A stretch of 16,143 bases of DNA, taken from assembly GCA_902797065.1 (NCBI GenBank), contig CADBRK010000227.1, forward strand, positions 1 to 16,143, in the 5' to 3' direction. A model generated the notes under the pieces. The model saw nothing but the letters and a program-made list of their open reading frames with translations. It was not told where the DNA came from and did no database searches. This document shows positions 1-6,950 of this stretch, in pieces (positions within the stretch are counted from its first letter, which is position 1; each line of letters begins with the position of its first letter). This stretch comes from an uncultured Ruminococcus sp. GTDB lineage: Bacteria > Bacillota > Clostridia > Oscillospirales > Acutalibacteraceae. The position numbers and the translations under genes are program-made.

Positions 1-49
1 GAGATGCAAGACCTATCTTTACAGAATCGAATACAGCATTATATCCCAT
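1..49 (-). CDS. rpoC: RNA polymerase beta' subunit, N-terminal 16 codons (partial)
   Basis: The minus-strand frame starts at ATG 47-49 and reads MGYNAVFDSVKIGLAS before leaving the window. The FDS-x-KIGLAS segment is the conserved beginning of bacterial RpoC, the beta' subunit that carries the catalytic metal site of RNA polymerase. A strong ribosome binding site, GGGAGGAG on the minus strand at 58-65, sits 8 bases upstream. The gene follows rpoB by only 20 bases, the usual rpoB-rpoC order, so the two are surely co-transcribed. The rest of the gene is outside the window, so nothing can be said about its catalytic domains. Confidence 0.93.
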   Translation of the reverse strand, partial: MGYNAVFDSVKIGLAS

Positions 50-69
50 AGTTCTTTCTCCTCCCTTAA

Positions 70-3000
70 TTAATAATCGTAATCGTCATTATTATTCTCG
101 TCGTCGAATGAGTAGCTTTCGTCGAAATCGTCGTCGTTGTCGTCACCGTACAGCGAATCGGCGTCCGAATCGTAGCTGTCCATTTCTTCAATATCATCAC
201 TGCCGAAGAACTCGTCGGTATCGCTAAAGCTGTCGTTGACAATACCGTTCGGGTCGTACATATTTGCGCCCGTCGGATCGTCCTCGACTGTCATGCCGTT
301 CATATCGTTGCTTGTGATGACGCTCTTGCCCGGATAGCCGCCGTTTTCAACTGCCTTGGGGTTGGTCTCCTCGTCGAGATCCTGCTTGAGGTCTACCTCG
401 TTGCCGTCGCTGTCGAGAACCCTTACGTCAAGCGCAAGTGACTGAAGCTCCTTGATGAGTACCTTGAACGATTCGGGAATGCCCGGAGTCGGGATATTGT
501 CGCCCTTTACGATGGATTCGTATGTCTTTACACGTCCTACAACGTCGTCCGACTTGACTGTGAGTATCTCCTGGAGAGTATATGCAGCGCCGTAAGCCTC
601 GAGCGCCCAAACTTCCATCTCACCGAATCTCTGACCGCCGAACTGAGCTTTACCGCCGAGGGGCTGCTGTGTTACGAGCGAGTAAGGACCCGTGGAACGT
701 GCGTGTATCTTATCGTCAACGAGGTGGTGGAGCTTAAGGTAGTACATATAGCCTACGGTAACCGGGTTATCGAAGTAATCGCCCGTTCTGCCGTCACGCA
801 CCATTGTTTTACACTCCATAGAGATGCCGTTTTTGTCAAAGCACTCCGTGAAGTCGATGAATTTCGGAGATTCCGGAGGAGGAAGCTCTCTGTTCTTTGC
901 TTTTTCTGCAAGATCTTTGTAGATGCTGAAAATATCCTGCTCATGTGCGCCGTCAAATACGCTGGTCATTATCTTCCAGCCGAGCGCCTTTGCGGCGTAG
1001 CCGAGGTGAACCTCAAGTACCTGTCCGATATTCATACGCGAAGGTACGCCCAGAGGGTTGAGCACTATATCAAGCGGCGTACCGTCTGGGAGGAAAGGCA
1101 TATCCTCCTGCGGGAGTATTCTCGATACGACACCCTTGTTGCCGTGACGGCCTGCCATCTTGTCGCCTACGCTGATCTTTCTCTTCTGCGCAAGGTAGCA
1201 GCGAACTACCTTTGTAACGCCGGGGGAAAGCTCGTCGCTGTTTTCTCTTGTAAATACTTTAACGTCAACTACGGTGCCGCACTCGCCGTGAGGAACTCGC
1301 AGCGACGTATCACTTACTTCTCTTGCCTTCTCGCCGAAGATCGCACGGAGAAGTCTTTCTTCTGCGGTAAGCTCTGTTTCGCCCTTCGGAGTAACCTTGC
1401 CGACACGTATGTCGCCCGGCTTAACCTCTGCGCCGATGCGGATAATGCCGTTTTCGTCGAGGTTCCTGAGCATATCGTCGCCCGTATTGGGAATATCTCT
1501 TGTGATCTCCTCGGGTCCGAGCTTTGTTTCTCTTGCTTCTGTTTCGTATTCTTCTATGTGTATAGAGGTGTAGTAATCGTCGCGTACCATCTTTTCATTG
1601 AGAAGTACGGCGTCCTCGTAGTTATAGCCTTCCCATGTCATAAAGCCGATGAGCGCATTTTTGCCGAGGGAGATCTCGCCGTTCTTTGTTGCGGGACCGT
1701 CTGCGATCACTTCGCCCTTCTTTACTCTCTGACCAACCTCAACTATCGGTATCTGGTTAATACATGTGCCCTGGTTTGAACGCAGGAACTTTGTAACCTC
1801 GTGTTCAACCGTCCTGCCGGTGCTGTTGGGGTCGTTTGAATCGTATTTTATAGTGATGAGGTCGGCGCTTACGCTTGTAACAACGCCGTCGTCCTCTGCG
1901 AGCAGACAGATACCCGAGTCTACGCCCGCTTTGTACTCCATGCCCGTACCTACGATAGGCGCTTCTGTTACAAGGAGCGGAACTGCCTGACGCTGCATGT
2001 TGGAGCCCATGAGCGCACGGTTTGCGTCGTCGTTCTCAAGGAAGGGGATCATGGCCGTTGCAACTGATACAACCATTCGCGGAGAAACGTCCATATAGTC
2101 GAATCGTGACGCTGCAAGCTCTACGAACTCGTCTCTGTAACGTCCGTGAACTTTGGCGTTGACGAAACGGTGGTTTTCGTCAAGCGGCTCGTTGGCCTGC
2201 GCAACGATGAACTCGTCCTCCATGTCGGCAGTCATATATACTACCTCGTCCGTAACGACGCCTGTTTCTTTGTCTATCTTTCTGAAAGGAGCTTCGATGA
2301 AGCCGTAGGAGTTGATCCTTGCGAATGTTGCAAGGTATGAGATAAGTCCGATGTTCGGACCTTCGGGAGTCTCGATAGGACACATGCGTCCGTAGTGGCT
2401 GTAGTGTACGTCACGAACCTCGAATCCTGCACGGTCTCTCGAAAGACCGCCGGGGCCGAGAGCAGACAGACGTCTCTTATGCGTAAGCTCGGCGAGCGGG
2501 TTGTTCTGATCCATGAACTGTGACAGCGGAGAAGAACCGAAGAATTCCTTGATCGCTGCGGTTACGGGGCGGCTGTTGACGAGCGCCGTGGGGGAGAGAG
2601 CCTCCTGTGCCTGGAGCGTCATTCTCTCGCGTACAACTCTCTCAAGACGTGTAAAGCCTATTCTGAACTGATTCTGGAGAAGCTCGCCTACGCAGCGGAT
2701 ACGGCGGTTGCCGAGATGGTCGATGTCGTCCGTTGTGCCGATACCCTCCGCAAGGTTATTCATGTAGTTGATGGACGCAAATATGTCAACAACTGTAATA
2801 GTATTTGGAACAAGATCGGAACGGCGCTTTCTGATCTCGTCTTTGAGATCGTCGCCGCTGAGACCCATATCTAAAATTTCGCCGAGAATGGAGAAGCGAA
2901 CCTTTTCGTCTATCTCACATTCGGCTATGTCGAAATCAACGTATTTTGAAAGATCTACCATGCCGTTGGAGATGACCTTGATGATCTTGTCGGGGCTGCC

Positions 3001-4059
3001 TTCACGGTAAACGTTTACAACGTCGATACCTGCGTTTTCTATGATAAGTGCTTTTTCCTTTGTGATAAGATCGCCCGGCAGTAAGAGGACCTCGCCTGCG
3101 GCAACCTCGTTGTTGTCTCTCATGGCGATGATCGCTTCGGCTGCGTACTGACCGGTGATTCTGCCCGAGATACCGAGCTTCTTGTTGTACTTATATCTGC
3201 CGACTCTCGACATATCGTATCTTCTTGTATCGAAGAACAGGTTGTTGATGTGAGTCTGTGCGCTTTCTACTGTCGGCGGCTCGCTCGGACGAAGCTTCTT
3301 GTATACTTCTTTAAGTCCTTCTTCGACAGATTTGCAGCCGTCTTTTGCGATCGTGGCTTTTATTCTTGTGTCGTCGCCGAAATATTCGAGTATCTCCTCG
3401 TCTGTGCCGAGGCCGAGTGCGCGGATAAATGCGGTAACGGGTATCTTTCTGTTTTTATCTATTCTTACGTAAAAAACATCGTTTATGTCGTTTTCATATT
3501 CGAGCCATGCGCCGCGGTTGGGGATAACCGTCGAGGAGAAAAGCTCCTTGCCTGTTTTGTCATGATCCATCTTGTAGTAAACGCCCGGACTTCTGACAAG
3601 CTGAGATACGATAACTCGCTCTGCGCCGTTGATAACGAACGTACCGCTTGCGGTCATCAGCGGCAGCTCGCCCATGTATATGTTGTTTTCTATGATAGAA
3701 TCCGTTCTCGGCATACCGTCCGATTCCGAGTCGTCCGAACTCTCTTTGTTGATAAGCTGTGCTTTAACAAAAAGAGAAGCCGAGTATGTTGCGTCGCGCT
3801 CTTTGCACTGAATGACTGTGCGCTTGAGGTTCTTCGTATCAATAGAATAATCCGTAAAGTTAAGTATCAGGGTGCCGGAGTGGTTTTTGATACCCGAAAT
3901 ATCCTTCAGAACCTCTTTGAGTCCTACATTCATAAACCACTCAAAGGATTGCTTCTGGATCTCGATAAGATTAGGCATACCGATAACTTCATCGATCTTG
4001 CCGAAGCTCATTCGGGTTGTTTTACCCAGTTCAACAGGTCTTACATTCACCGTAGGCAT
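70..4059 (-). CDS. rpoB: DNA-directed RNA polymerase beta subunit with long acidic C-terminal tail
   Basis: This encodes a complete RpoB of 1329 residues, the beta subunit of core RNA polymerase. Landmarks in order are the N-terminal lobe/protrusion, the rifampicin-cluster fork around residues 506-540 (FFGSSPLSQFMDQNNPLAEL, then THKRRLSALGPGG), GPNIGLI, the flap region, the nucleotide-proximal block with GDKMAGRHGNKGV, and the C-terminal clamp contact GGKAQFGGQRFGEMEVWALE. The rif-pocket residues equivalent to E. coli Q513, D516, H526, R529 and S531 are all wild type, which suggests rifampicin sensitivity. The start at 4059 is chosen because it gives the conserved MPTVNVRPVELGK beginning and has minus-strand ATAGGAG at 4068-4074; an in-frame ATG 17 codons upstream lacks this support. 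After LALDVRVL (ending near residue 1215) come 114 residues with about 39 Asp/Glu and only three Lys. The gene is longer than B. subtilis RpoB (about 1190). Confidence 0.98.
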   Translation of the reverse strand: MPTVNVRPVELGKTTRMSFGKIDEVIGMPNLIEIQKQSFEWFMNVGLKEVLKDISGIKNHSGTLILNFTDYSIDTKNLKRTVIQCKERDATYSASLFVKAQLINKESSDDSESDGMPRTDSIIENNIYMGELPLMTASGTFVINGAERVIVSQLVRSPGVYYKMDHDKTGKELFSSTVIPNRGAWLEYENDINDVFYVRIDKNRKIPVTAFIRALGLGTDEEILEYFGDDTRIKATIAKDGCKSVEEGLKEVYKKLRPSEPPTVESAQTHINNLFFDTRRYDMSRVGRYKYNKKLGISGRITGQYAAEAIIAMRDNNEVAAGEVLLLPGDLITKEKALIIENAGIDVVNVYREGSPDKIIKVISNGMVDLSKYVDFDIAECEIDEKVRFSILGEILDMGLSGDDLKDEIRKRRSDLVPNTITVVDIFASINYMNNLAEGIGTTDDIDHLGNRRIRCVGELLQNQFRIGFTRLERVVRERMTLQAQEALSPTALVNSRPVTAAIKEFFGSSPLSQFMDQNNPLAELTHKRRLSALGPGGLSRDRAGFEVRDVHYSHYGRMCPIETPEGPNIGLISYLATFARINSYGFIEAPFRKIDKETGVVTDEVVYMTADMEDEFIVAQANEPLDENHRFVNAKVHGRYRDEFVELAASRFDYMDVSPRMVVSVATAMIPFLENDDANRALMGSNMQRQAVPLLVTEAPIVGTGMEYKAGVDSGICLLAEDDGVVTSVSADLITIKYDSNDPNSTGRTVEHEVTKFLRSNQGTCINQIPIVEVGQRVKKGEVIADGPATKNGEISLGKNALIGFMTWEGYNYEDAVLLNEKMVRDDYYTSIHIEEYETEARETKLGPEEITRDIPNTGDDMLRNLDENGIIRIGAEVKPGDIRVGKVTPKGETELTAEERLLRAIFGEKAREVSDTSLRVPHGECGTVVDVKVFTRENSDELSPGVTKVVRCYLAQKRKISVGDKMAGRHGNKGVVSRILPQEDMPFLPDGTPLDIVLNPLGVPSRMNIGQVLEVHLGYAAKALGWKIMTSVFDGAHEQDIFSIYKDLAEKAKNRELPPPESPKFIDFTECFDKNGISMECKTMVRDGRTGDYFDNPVTVGYMYYLKLHHLVDDKIHARSTGPYSLVTQQPLGGKAQFGGQRFGEMEVWALEAYGAAYTLQEILTVKSDDVVGRVKTYESIVKGDNIPTPGIPESFKVLIKELQSLALDVRVLDSDGNEVDLKQDLDEETNPKAVENGGYPGKSVITSNDMNGMTVEDDPTGANMYDPNGIVNDSFSDTDEFFGSDDIEEMDSYDSDADSLYGDDNDDDFDESYSFDDENNNDDYDY

Positions 4060-4164
4060 TATGTCAACTCCTATTCTAAAAATTTTAATACATTCCTGAG
4101 GCTTATGCAATCAGGTAATACCGAATCCCGGATCTTGCAATTTCGTATACATCAACAAAAACAA

Positions 4165-4196
4165 AGACGTAAAATCGTGAAGTATCAATAAAAATG
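4165..4196. repeat. Imperfect 32 bp direct repeat, copy 1
   Basis: This copy matches 4438-4469 at 27 of 32 positions without gaps; shared blocks are AGACGTAAAAT, AAGTAT and AATAAAAATG. It lies inside the rpoB leader. The sequence is AT-rich, so chance similarity is possible. Confidence 0.4.
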
Positions 4197-4199
4197 TAC

Positions 4200-4222
4200 A
4201 CATTTTTTCGATCCGAAAATGT
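4200..4222 (-). promoter_or_regulatory. Hairpin in the rpoB leader
   Basis: In the minus-strand transcript, ACATTTT-CG can pair with CG-(AA)-AAAATGT around a GAT loop, with a two-base bulge. A second weak hairpin, CCTGA/TCAGG with an 11-base loop, lies nearer the start at about 4097-4117. Neither is followed by a U-run, so they are not terminators. Any regulatory role is a guess. Confidence 0.3.
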
Positions 4223-4259
4223 CGATAGCGTACTACCCGCTATTTTAGTACAATTCATT

Positions 4260-4288
4260 ATTATAATGCATCACGATCGCTTTGTCAA
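4260..4288 (-). promoter_or_regulatory. Consensus sigma-A promoter of rpoB
   Basis: Read on the minus strand this is TTGACA (4283-4288), a 17 bp spacer and TATAAT (4260-4265), a perfect match to the vegetative consensus. Transcription should begin near 4253, giving an untranslated leader of about 190 nt before the rpoB start. It implies that rpoBC can be transcribed independently of any ribosomal protein genes. Confidence 0.9.
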
Positions 4289-4437
4289 GCTTTTTTTCGA
4301 GAAAATCCGGGTTGACTTGAAAAAAACAAATAAAAATCACACATTTTTCAACTCTGCCGTTCTCTTTCGGGCATGAAACGTCCAAAACAGCGTGCAATTT
4401 ATCCGTTCTGCGGTGTATGTCAAAATAGATAAAGCTG

Positions 4438-4469
4438 AGACGTAAAATATGTAAGTATTAATAAAAATG
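4438..4469. repeat. Imperfect 32 bp direct repeat, copy 2
   Basis: Second copy of the repeat at 4165-4196, in the same orientation and 273 bp away. It ends just 4 bases upstream of the -35 box of the carboxypeptidase gene's promoter, a position suited to a regulator site. Confidence 0.4.
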
Positions 4470-4473
4470 CAGA

Positions 4474-4502
4474 TTGCAAAAAAATTAAAAGAATGTTATC
4501 AT
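4474..4502 (+). promoter_or_regulatory. Putative promoter of the VanY-like gene
   Basis: TTGCAA (4474-4479), a 17 bp spacer and TATCAT (4497-4502), with a TGT extended -10 element directly upstream of the -10 box. It lies about 30 bp before the start codon and diverges from the rpoB promoter. Confidence 0.65.
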
Positions 4503-4533
4503 TAAAGTAGAAACGATAAAAAGGAGTATTGAA

Positions 4534-5427
4534 ATGAAAAAGAAATCAAAAGCCCCGATCATACTTACTGTTGTTGCTGCTGCGCTCGGTATCGGAGTAC
4601 TTCTGTGGTTCACGGGTATTGTACCCGTGTCCGAGGGTGAGGATCACAGTGATTCCATGGAAACCGAAATCGATGTGTATGAAGATACGGCGAGCGATCT
4701 TGTTTTTCTTGCAGACGATGATACAGAAGAAGAAAGCCACAACGAGAGCACTGCGATTCAGACGTCGGTTACATATGATGACGGTCATATCGTGATCTCG
4801 GACAACGATGTGTTGGAGCAGACGCTTGTTAATCGCTGGAACAAGATACCCGAAAACTATGAATTTGAATTGCTGACGCTCGACAACGGGAAACAGATCG
4901 ACGAAAGGATATACGAATCTCTTCAAAGAATGTTTGACGACGCAAGGTCGCAGGATGTGTTCCCCTATGTTACCGAAGCGTACAGGTCGAACGATGAACA
5001 GGTCGAGATGATGCAGATATACATCGACTCATTTATCGAGCAGGAATATGATGAAGAAACCGCCAGGGAGATGGCGGAAGCATATGTTGCGCTCCCGGGA
5101 ACAAGCGAACATCAGCTCGGGCTTGCGCTCGATATAAATGCGGATATGAACATATCCGGGGACTCTCAGCCTGTCTATGACTGGCTCGCCGAAAATGCTT
5201 ATCGCTATGGTTTTATACTGAGATACCCGGAGGGGAAAGAGAATATAACCGGCATAAACTATGAACCGTGGCATTACCGCTATGTCGGCGAAGAATGCGC
5301 CGGGGAGATATATCGCGAGGGGCTTTGCCTTGAGGAGTACCTTCAAAAAAAGCTTGATCCCGACAGAGAGATCACGGTTTCCGGTTCGTCGTCCGAAGAA
5401 AATATAAGCGAGTCAAGCGTACAGTAA
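4534..5427 (+). CDS. Membrane-anchored VanY-like D-alanyl-D-alanine carboxypeptidase (peptidase M15B)
   Basis: The 297-residue product has a Lys-rich start (MKKKSK) and one hydrophobic segment at about residues 8-28, giving a signal anchor. An acidic linker (to about residue 75) leads to a zinc D,D-peptidase domain. M15 motifs are clear: SEHQLGLALDI at 191-201 supplies zinc ligands His193 and Asp200, and EPWHYRYV at 244-251 supplies catalytic Glu244 and ligand His247. Enzymes of this family remove the terminal D-Ala from peptidoglycan stem peptides outside the membrane. AAGGAG at 4521-4526 lies 7 bases before the ATG. No van genes or sensor kinase are adjacent, so this is probably a cell-wall maintenance enzyme and not a vancomycin-resistance determinant. 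The Ser/Glu-rich C-terminus is low complexity. L,D- or endopeptidase activity cannot be excluded from sequence alone. Confidence 0.9.
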   Translation: MKKKSKAPIILTVVAAALGIGVLLWFTGIVPVSEGEDHSDSMETEIDVYEDTASDLVFLADDDTEEESHNESTAIQTSVTYDDGHIVISDNDVLEQTLVNRWNKIPENYEFELLTLDNGKQIDERIYESLQRMFDDARSQDVFPYVTEAYRSNDEQVEMMQIYIDSFIEQEYDEETAREMAEAYVALPGTSEHQLGLALDINADMNISGDSQPVYDWLAENAYRYGFILRYPEGKENITGINYEPWHYRYVGEECAGEIYREGLCLEEYLQKKLDPDREITVSGSSSEENISESSVQ

Positions 5428-5434
5428 GCATGTT

Positions 5435-5656
5435 CCCACAAGGGCAAAGTCATCAACTTAAGTTTTTTCGGTTGTAATTTTACTGAAAACGGAAGACTTA
5501 AAACTTAAAACTTAAAAATATCGGAGTCGCTTCGCTCCTATTTTTTATAGAATAGGTTAAAAAATATAAATACAATAAAAGAGCGAAGCGTTTTTCCGCT
5601 ATTATTAATTCTTCAATCTTAAGTTTTCAGTTTTAAGTTGACATTGCCCACAAGGG
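5435..5656. mobile_element. MITE-like inverted-repeat element flanked by 10 bp direct repeats
   Basis: CCCACAAGGG occurs at 5435-5444 and again at 5647-5656, bracketing 202 bp. Inside, the left end CAAAGTCATCAACTTAA matches the inverted right end CAATGTCAACTTAA apart from one base and a 3-base gap. A nested 20 bp inverted repeat with a single mismatch pairs 5496-5515 with 5619-5638, and a further perfect 10 bp pair, CGCTTCGCTC (5528-5537) and GAGCGAAGCG (5581-5590), lies inside it. There is no coding capacity. The flanking repeat could be a target-site duplication, but it is itself partly palindromic (CCC/GGG), which weakens that reading. No transposase is present, so the element would be non-autonomous. 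Confidence 0.5.
5523..5546 (+). terminator. Intrinsic terminator downstream of the carboxypeptidase gene
   Basis: GGAG-T-CG pairs with CG-CTCC around a short loop, followed by TATTTTTT. It lies within the inverted-repeat element and would stop transcription coming from the VanY-like gene. Confidence 0.6.
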
Positions 5657-5724
5657 GGTATAGTAATGGCGTTGAATAATAACCTTTGAGGTGTTGAAGC
5701 CTTTCACGTATAGTTGGTACACAT

Positions 5725-5739
5725 AACAAACAGTTTGTT
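5725..5739. promoter_or_regulatory. Perfect 7-1-7 palindrome, candidate operator
   Basis: AACAAAC-A-GTTTGTT is a perfect inverted repeat about 155-170 bp upstream of the unrecognised gene at 5894. The arrangement would suit a dimeric repressor, but no regulator gene is nearby. The rest of 5657-5893 is AT-rich and has no gene that I can support. Confidence 0.35.
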
Positions 5740-5798
5740 GGTTTACGGTAAAAATATTGTTAAGGTTACAACAAAATTATTAAATTATTCTTTTTAGA

Positions 5799-5827
5799 TG
5801 GATTTTTATAATTATTTGTGATAAAAT
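5799..5827 (+). promoter_or_regulatory. Possible promoter of the gene at 5894
   Basis: TGGATT (weak -35, 5799-5804), a 17 bp spacer and TAAAAT (5822-5827) with a TGA extended -10. A perfect TATAAT also occurs at 5807-5812 but lacks a good -35. Which box is used cannot be decided by eye. Confidence 0.35.
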
Positions 5828-5893
5828 GATAATGCGCAAATAGGCTTAGGCAATTATTGATGAATCGTATTTTTTTGGGAAGAGGTGAATGAT

Positions 5894-6397
5894 TTGGAGG
5901 TCAAATTCACAGCGGAAGAGATCACAGGTCTGGCAGTAATGATGAACAACGGCACGGTGCCGTTTCTGGGAGTAGCAACGATACTTCCTCAGGGTGTCGA
6001 AAATGTATTCAGATGGAAGCCGAGCTTTATGTTTGATAAGGTGGTCAAGGACAGCAGGCAGAGGTTTGAACAGATGGGGATTATGGAAAGCTATAATTTC
6101 ACAAATCTTACATACGTTATGCTGAAATCAAAATATCAGATATCTTTAGCAAACGAGAGCGGCAGAATAGTGGAAGCCATATTCCTTGCGGACAACAACA
6201 TGGCGGGAAGAATGGAGTTTTCCGAGGACGGTACATATCTGATGACCGACGAGCTGGATCAGAAGATGATAGTTGACGAGATGACAAAAAAAGCAAAGGA
6301 AGGAAAGTATAAGGTGTATCTGCGCGAGCTTTTATGCAAACCGCTGACTATCGACGCCGAGGATATTGAAGAAGTATTCTCGCTTATGCATATGTGA
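5894..6397 (+). CDS. Unrecognised 167-residue protein
   Basis: The frame is open and well formed but I do not recognise the family. The protein appears soluble: there is no signal peptide and no long hydrophobic segment. It begins (M)EVKFTAEEITGLAVMMNNG and includes an aromatic-rich stretch near VFRWKPSFMFDKVV, a central sheet-like part and a Lys/Glu-rich helix near the C-terminus. I prefer the TTG at 5894 because AGAGGTGA (5881-5888) lies 5 bases upstream of it. An in-frame GTG at 5885 would add three residues but has no proper ribosome binding site. It is monocistronic: the MITE-like element lies upstream and a bidirectional terminator follows the stop by 14 bases. The 5' start has a modest promoter and a palindrome upstream, so it may be regulated. 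Confidence 0.75.
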   Translation: MEVKFTAEEITGLAVMMNNGTVPFLGVATILPQGVENVFRWKPSFMFDKVVKDSRQRFEQMGIMESYNFTNLTYVMLKSKYQISLANESGRIVEAIFLADNNMAGRMEFSEDGTYLMTDELDQKMIVDEMTKKAKEGKYKVYLRELLCKPLTIDAEDIEEVFSLMHM

Positions 6398-6410
6398 TTA
6401 TCTAAGACAG

Positions 6411-6449
6411 AAAAAGGCCTGCATAGGAAATTCCCGTGCAGGTCTTTTA
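6411..6449. terminator. Bidirectional intrinsic terminator
   Basis: GGCCTGCA (6416-6423) pairs with TGCAGGTC (6437-6444), 8 bp with one G-U pair. It is followed by TTTTA on the plus strand and by a U5 run on the minus strand (AAAAA at 6411-6415). It serves the converging gene at 5894 and the rsmD-coaD operon; it abuts the stop codon of the coiled-coil gene. Confidence 0.85.
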
Positions 6450-6950
6450 TTAGTTGGATGTCTCTTCGCTTGCAGCAGCTTCGCCTTCGGGCTTTTTCTG
6501 CTTGCTCTTTGCCTTTTCGAGCATCGCCCTCTTTTTCCTGAAGTCATCAAGATTGGAAGCGAGCAGCTCGTCTGTCTTAACAAGGATCTCGTCGATGTAA
6601 TGATTGGTAGCGTTCCTTACCTTCTGAGCCATGTTGTTTGCTTCGGCTACTATACGCTTAGCCTCGACACCGGCCTGAATAACAAGCTTATCCTGGGCGA
6701 GCATTTCGTTGCGCTTTTTCTCCGCAATGCTGATAATAGCGTCTGCTTCTGCCTTTGCGTCGTTAATGATCTTTGTTCTGTCGGCAACGATCGCCTTTGC
6801 CTGGCGTGTCTCCACAGGCAGGTTCTTCCTGATCTCGTCGATAATATCGGCGATCTGAGTCTTGTCGATCATAGCCTTGTTCAGAATGGGCATATCCTTT
6901 GCGTCGTCAAGCAGATCACTGAGATCATCAAGTAAATCGTCAACTTTCAT
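6450..6950 (-). CDS. Coiled-coil protein resembling ATPase stator (subunit B/H/E-like) proteins
   Basis: The 166-residue product is highly charged and almost wholly helical: MKVDDLLDDLSDLLDDAK, then long Ala/Glu/Lys/Arg heptad-like stretches (residues about 45-145), ending in a Lys-rich then Glu/Ala/Ser-rich tail. It has no membrane segment, so it is not a true F0 subunit b. Proteins of this type beside coaD in Clostridia are often labelled 'ATPase', because the coiled coil resembles stator subunits. The start at 6950 follows minus-strand GGAGGA (6961-6966); a longer frame to 7010 would overlap coaD by 71 bp. The chosen start overlaps the coaD end by 11 bp, showing translational coupling as third gene of the rsmD-coaD operon. 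The true role is unknown; a structural or cell-division role like that of DivIVA-type coiled coils is only a guess. Confidence 0.8.
   Translation of the reverse strand: MKVDDLLDDLSDLLDDAKDMPILNKAMIDKTQIADIIDEIRKNLPVETRQAKAIVADRTKIINDAKAEADAIISIAEKKRNEMLAQDKLVIQAGVEAKRIVAEANNMAQKVRNATNHYIDEILVKTDELLASNLDDFRKKRAMLEKAKSKQKKPEGEAAASEETSN

Noticed and set aside
703..1779. Long plus-strand open frame (358 codons) opposite rpoB
   Set aside because: It is antisense to a conserved essential gene, its translation is Cys/Arg/Tyr-rich with no recognisable domain, and no ribosome binding site is seen. Stop-poor antisense frames are expected from the codon bias of rpoB.
2433..2530. Possible rifampicin-resistance changes in the RpoB rif cluster
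   Set aside because: Only Pro in place of E. coli Gln510 and Ala in place of Ser522 differ; residues known for resistance (Q513, D516, H526, R529, S531 equivalents) are wild type.
3250..4191. Plus-strand open frame (313 codons) opposite the rpoB 5' end
   Set aside because: Same reasons: antisense shadow, no domain, no start signal.
4534..5427. Vancomycin-resistance gene vanY
   Set aside because: The M15B domain is shared with housekeeping carboxypeptidases, and no vanHAX or vanRS genes are nearby.
5666..5689. Seven-codon frame (MALNNNL) behind GGGGG
   Set aside because: Too short to support; no attenuator hairpin follows that would make it a leader peptide.
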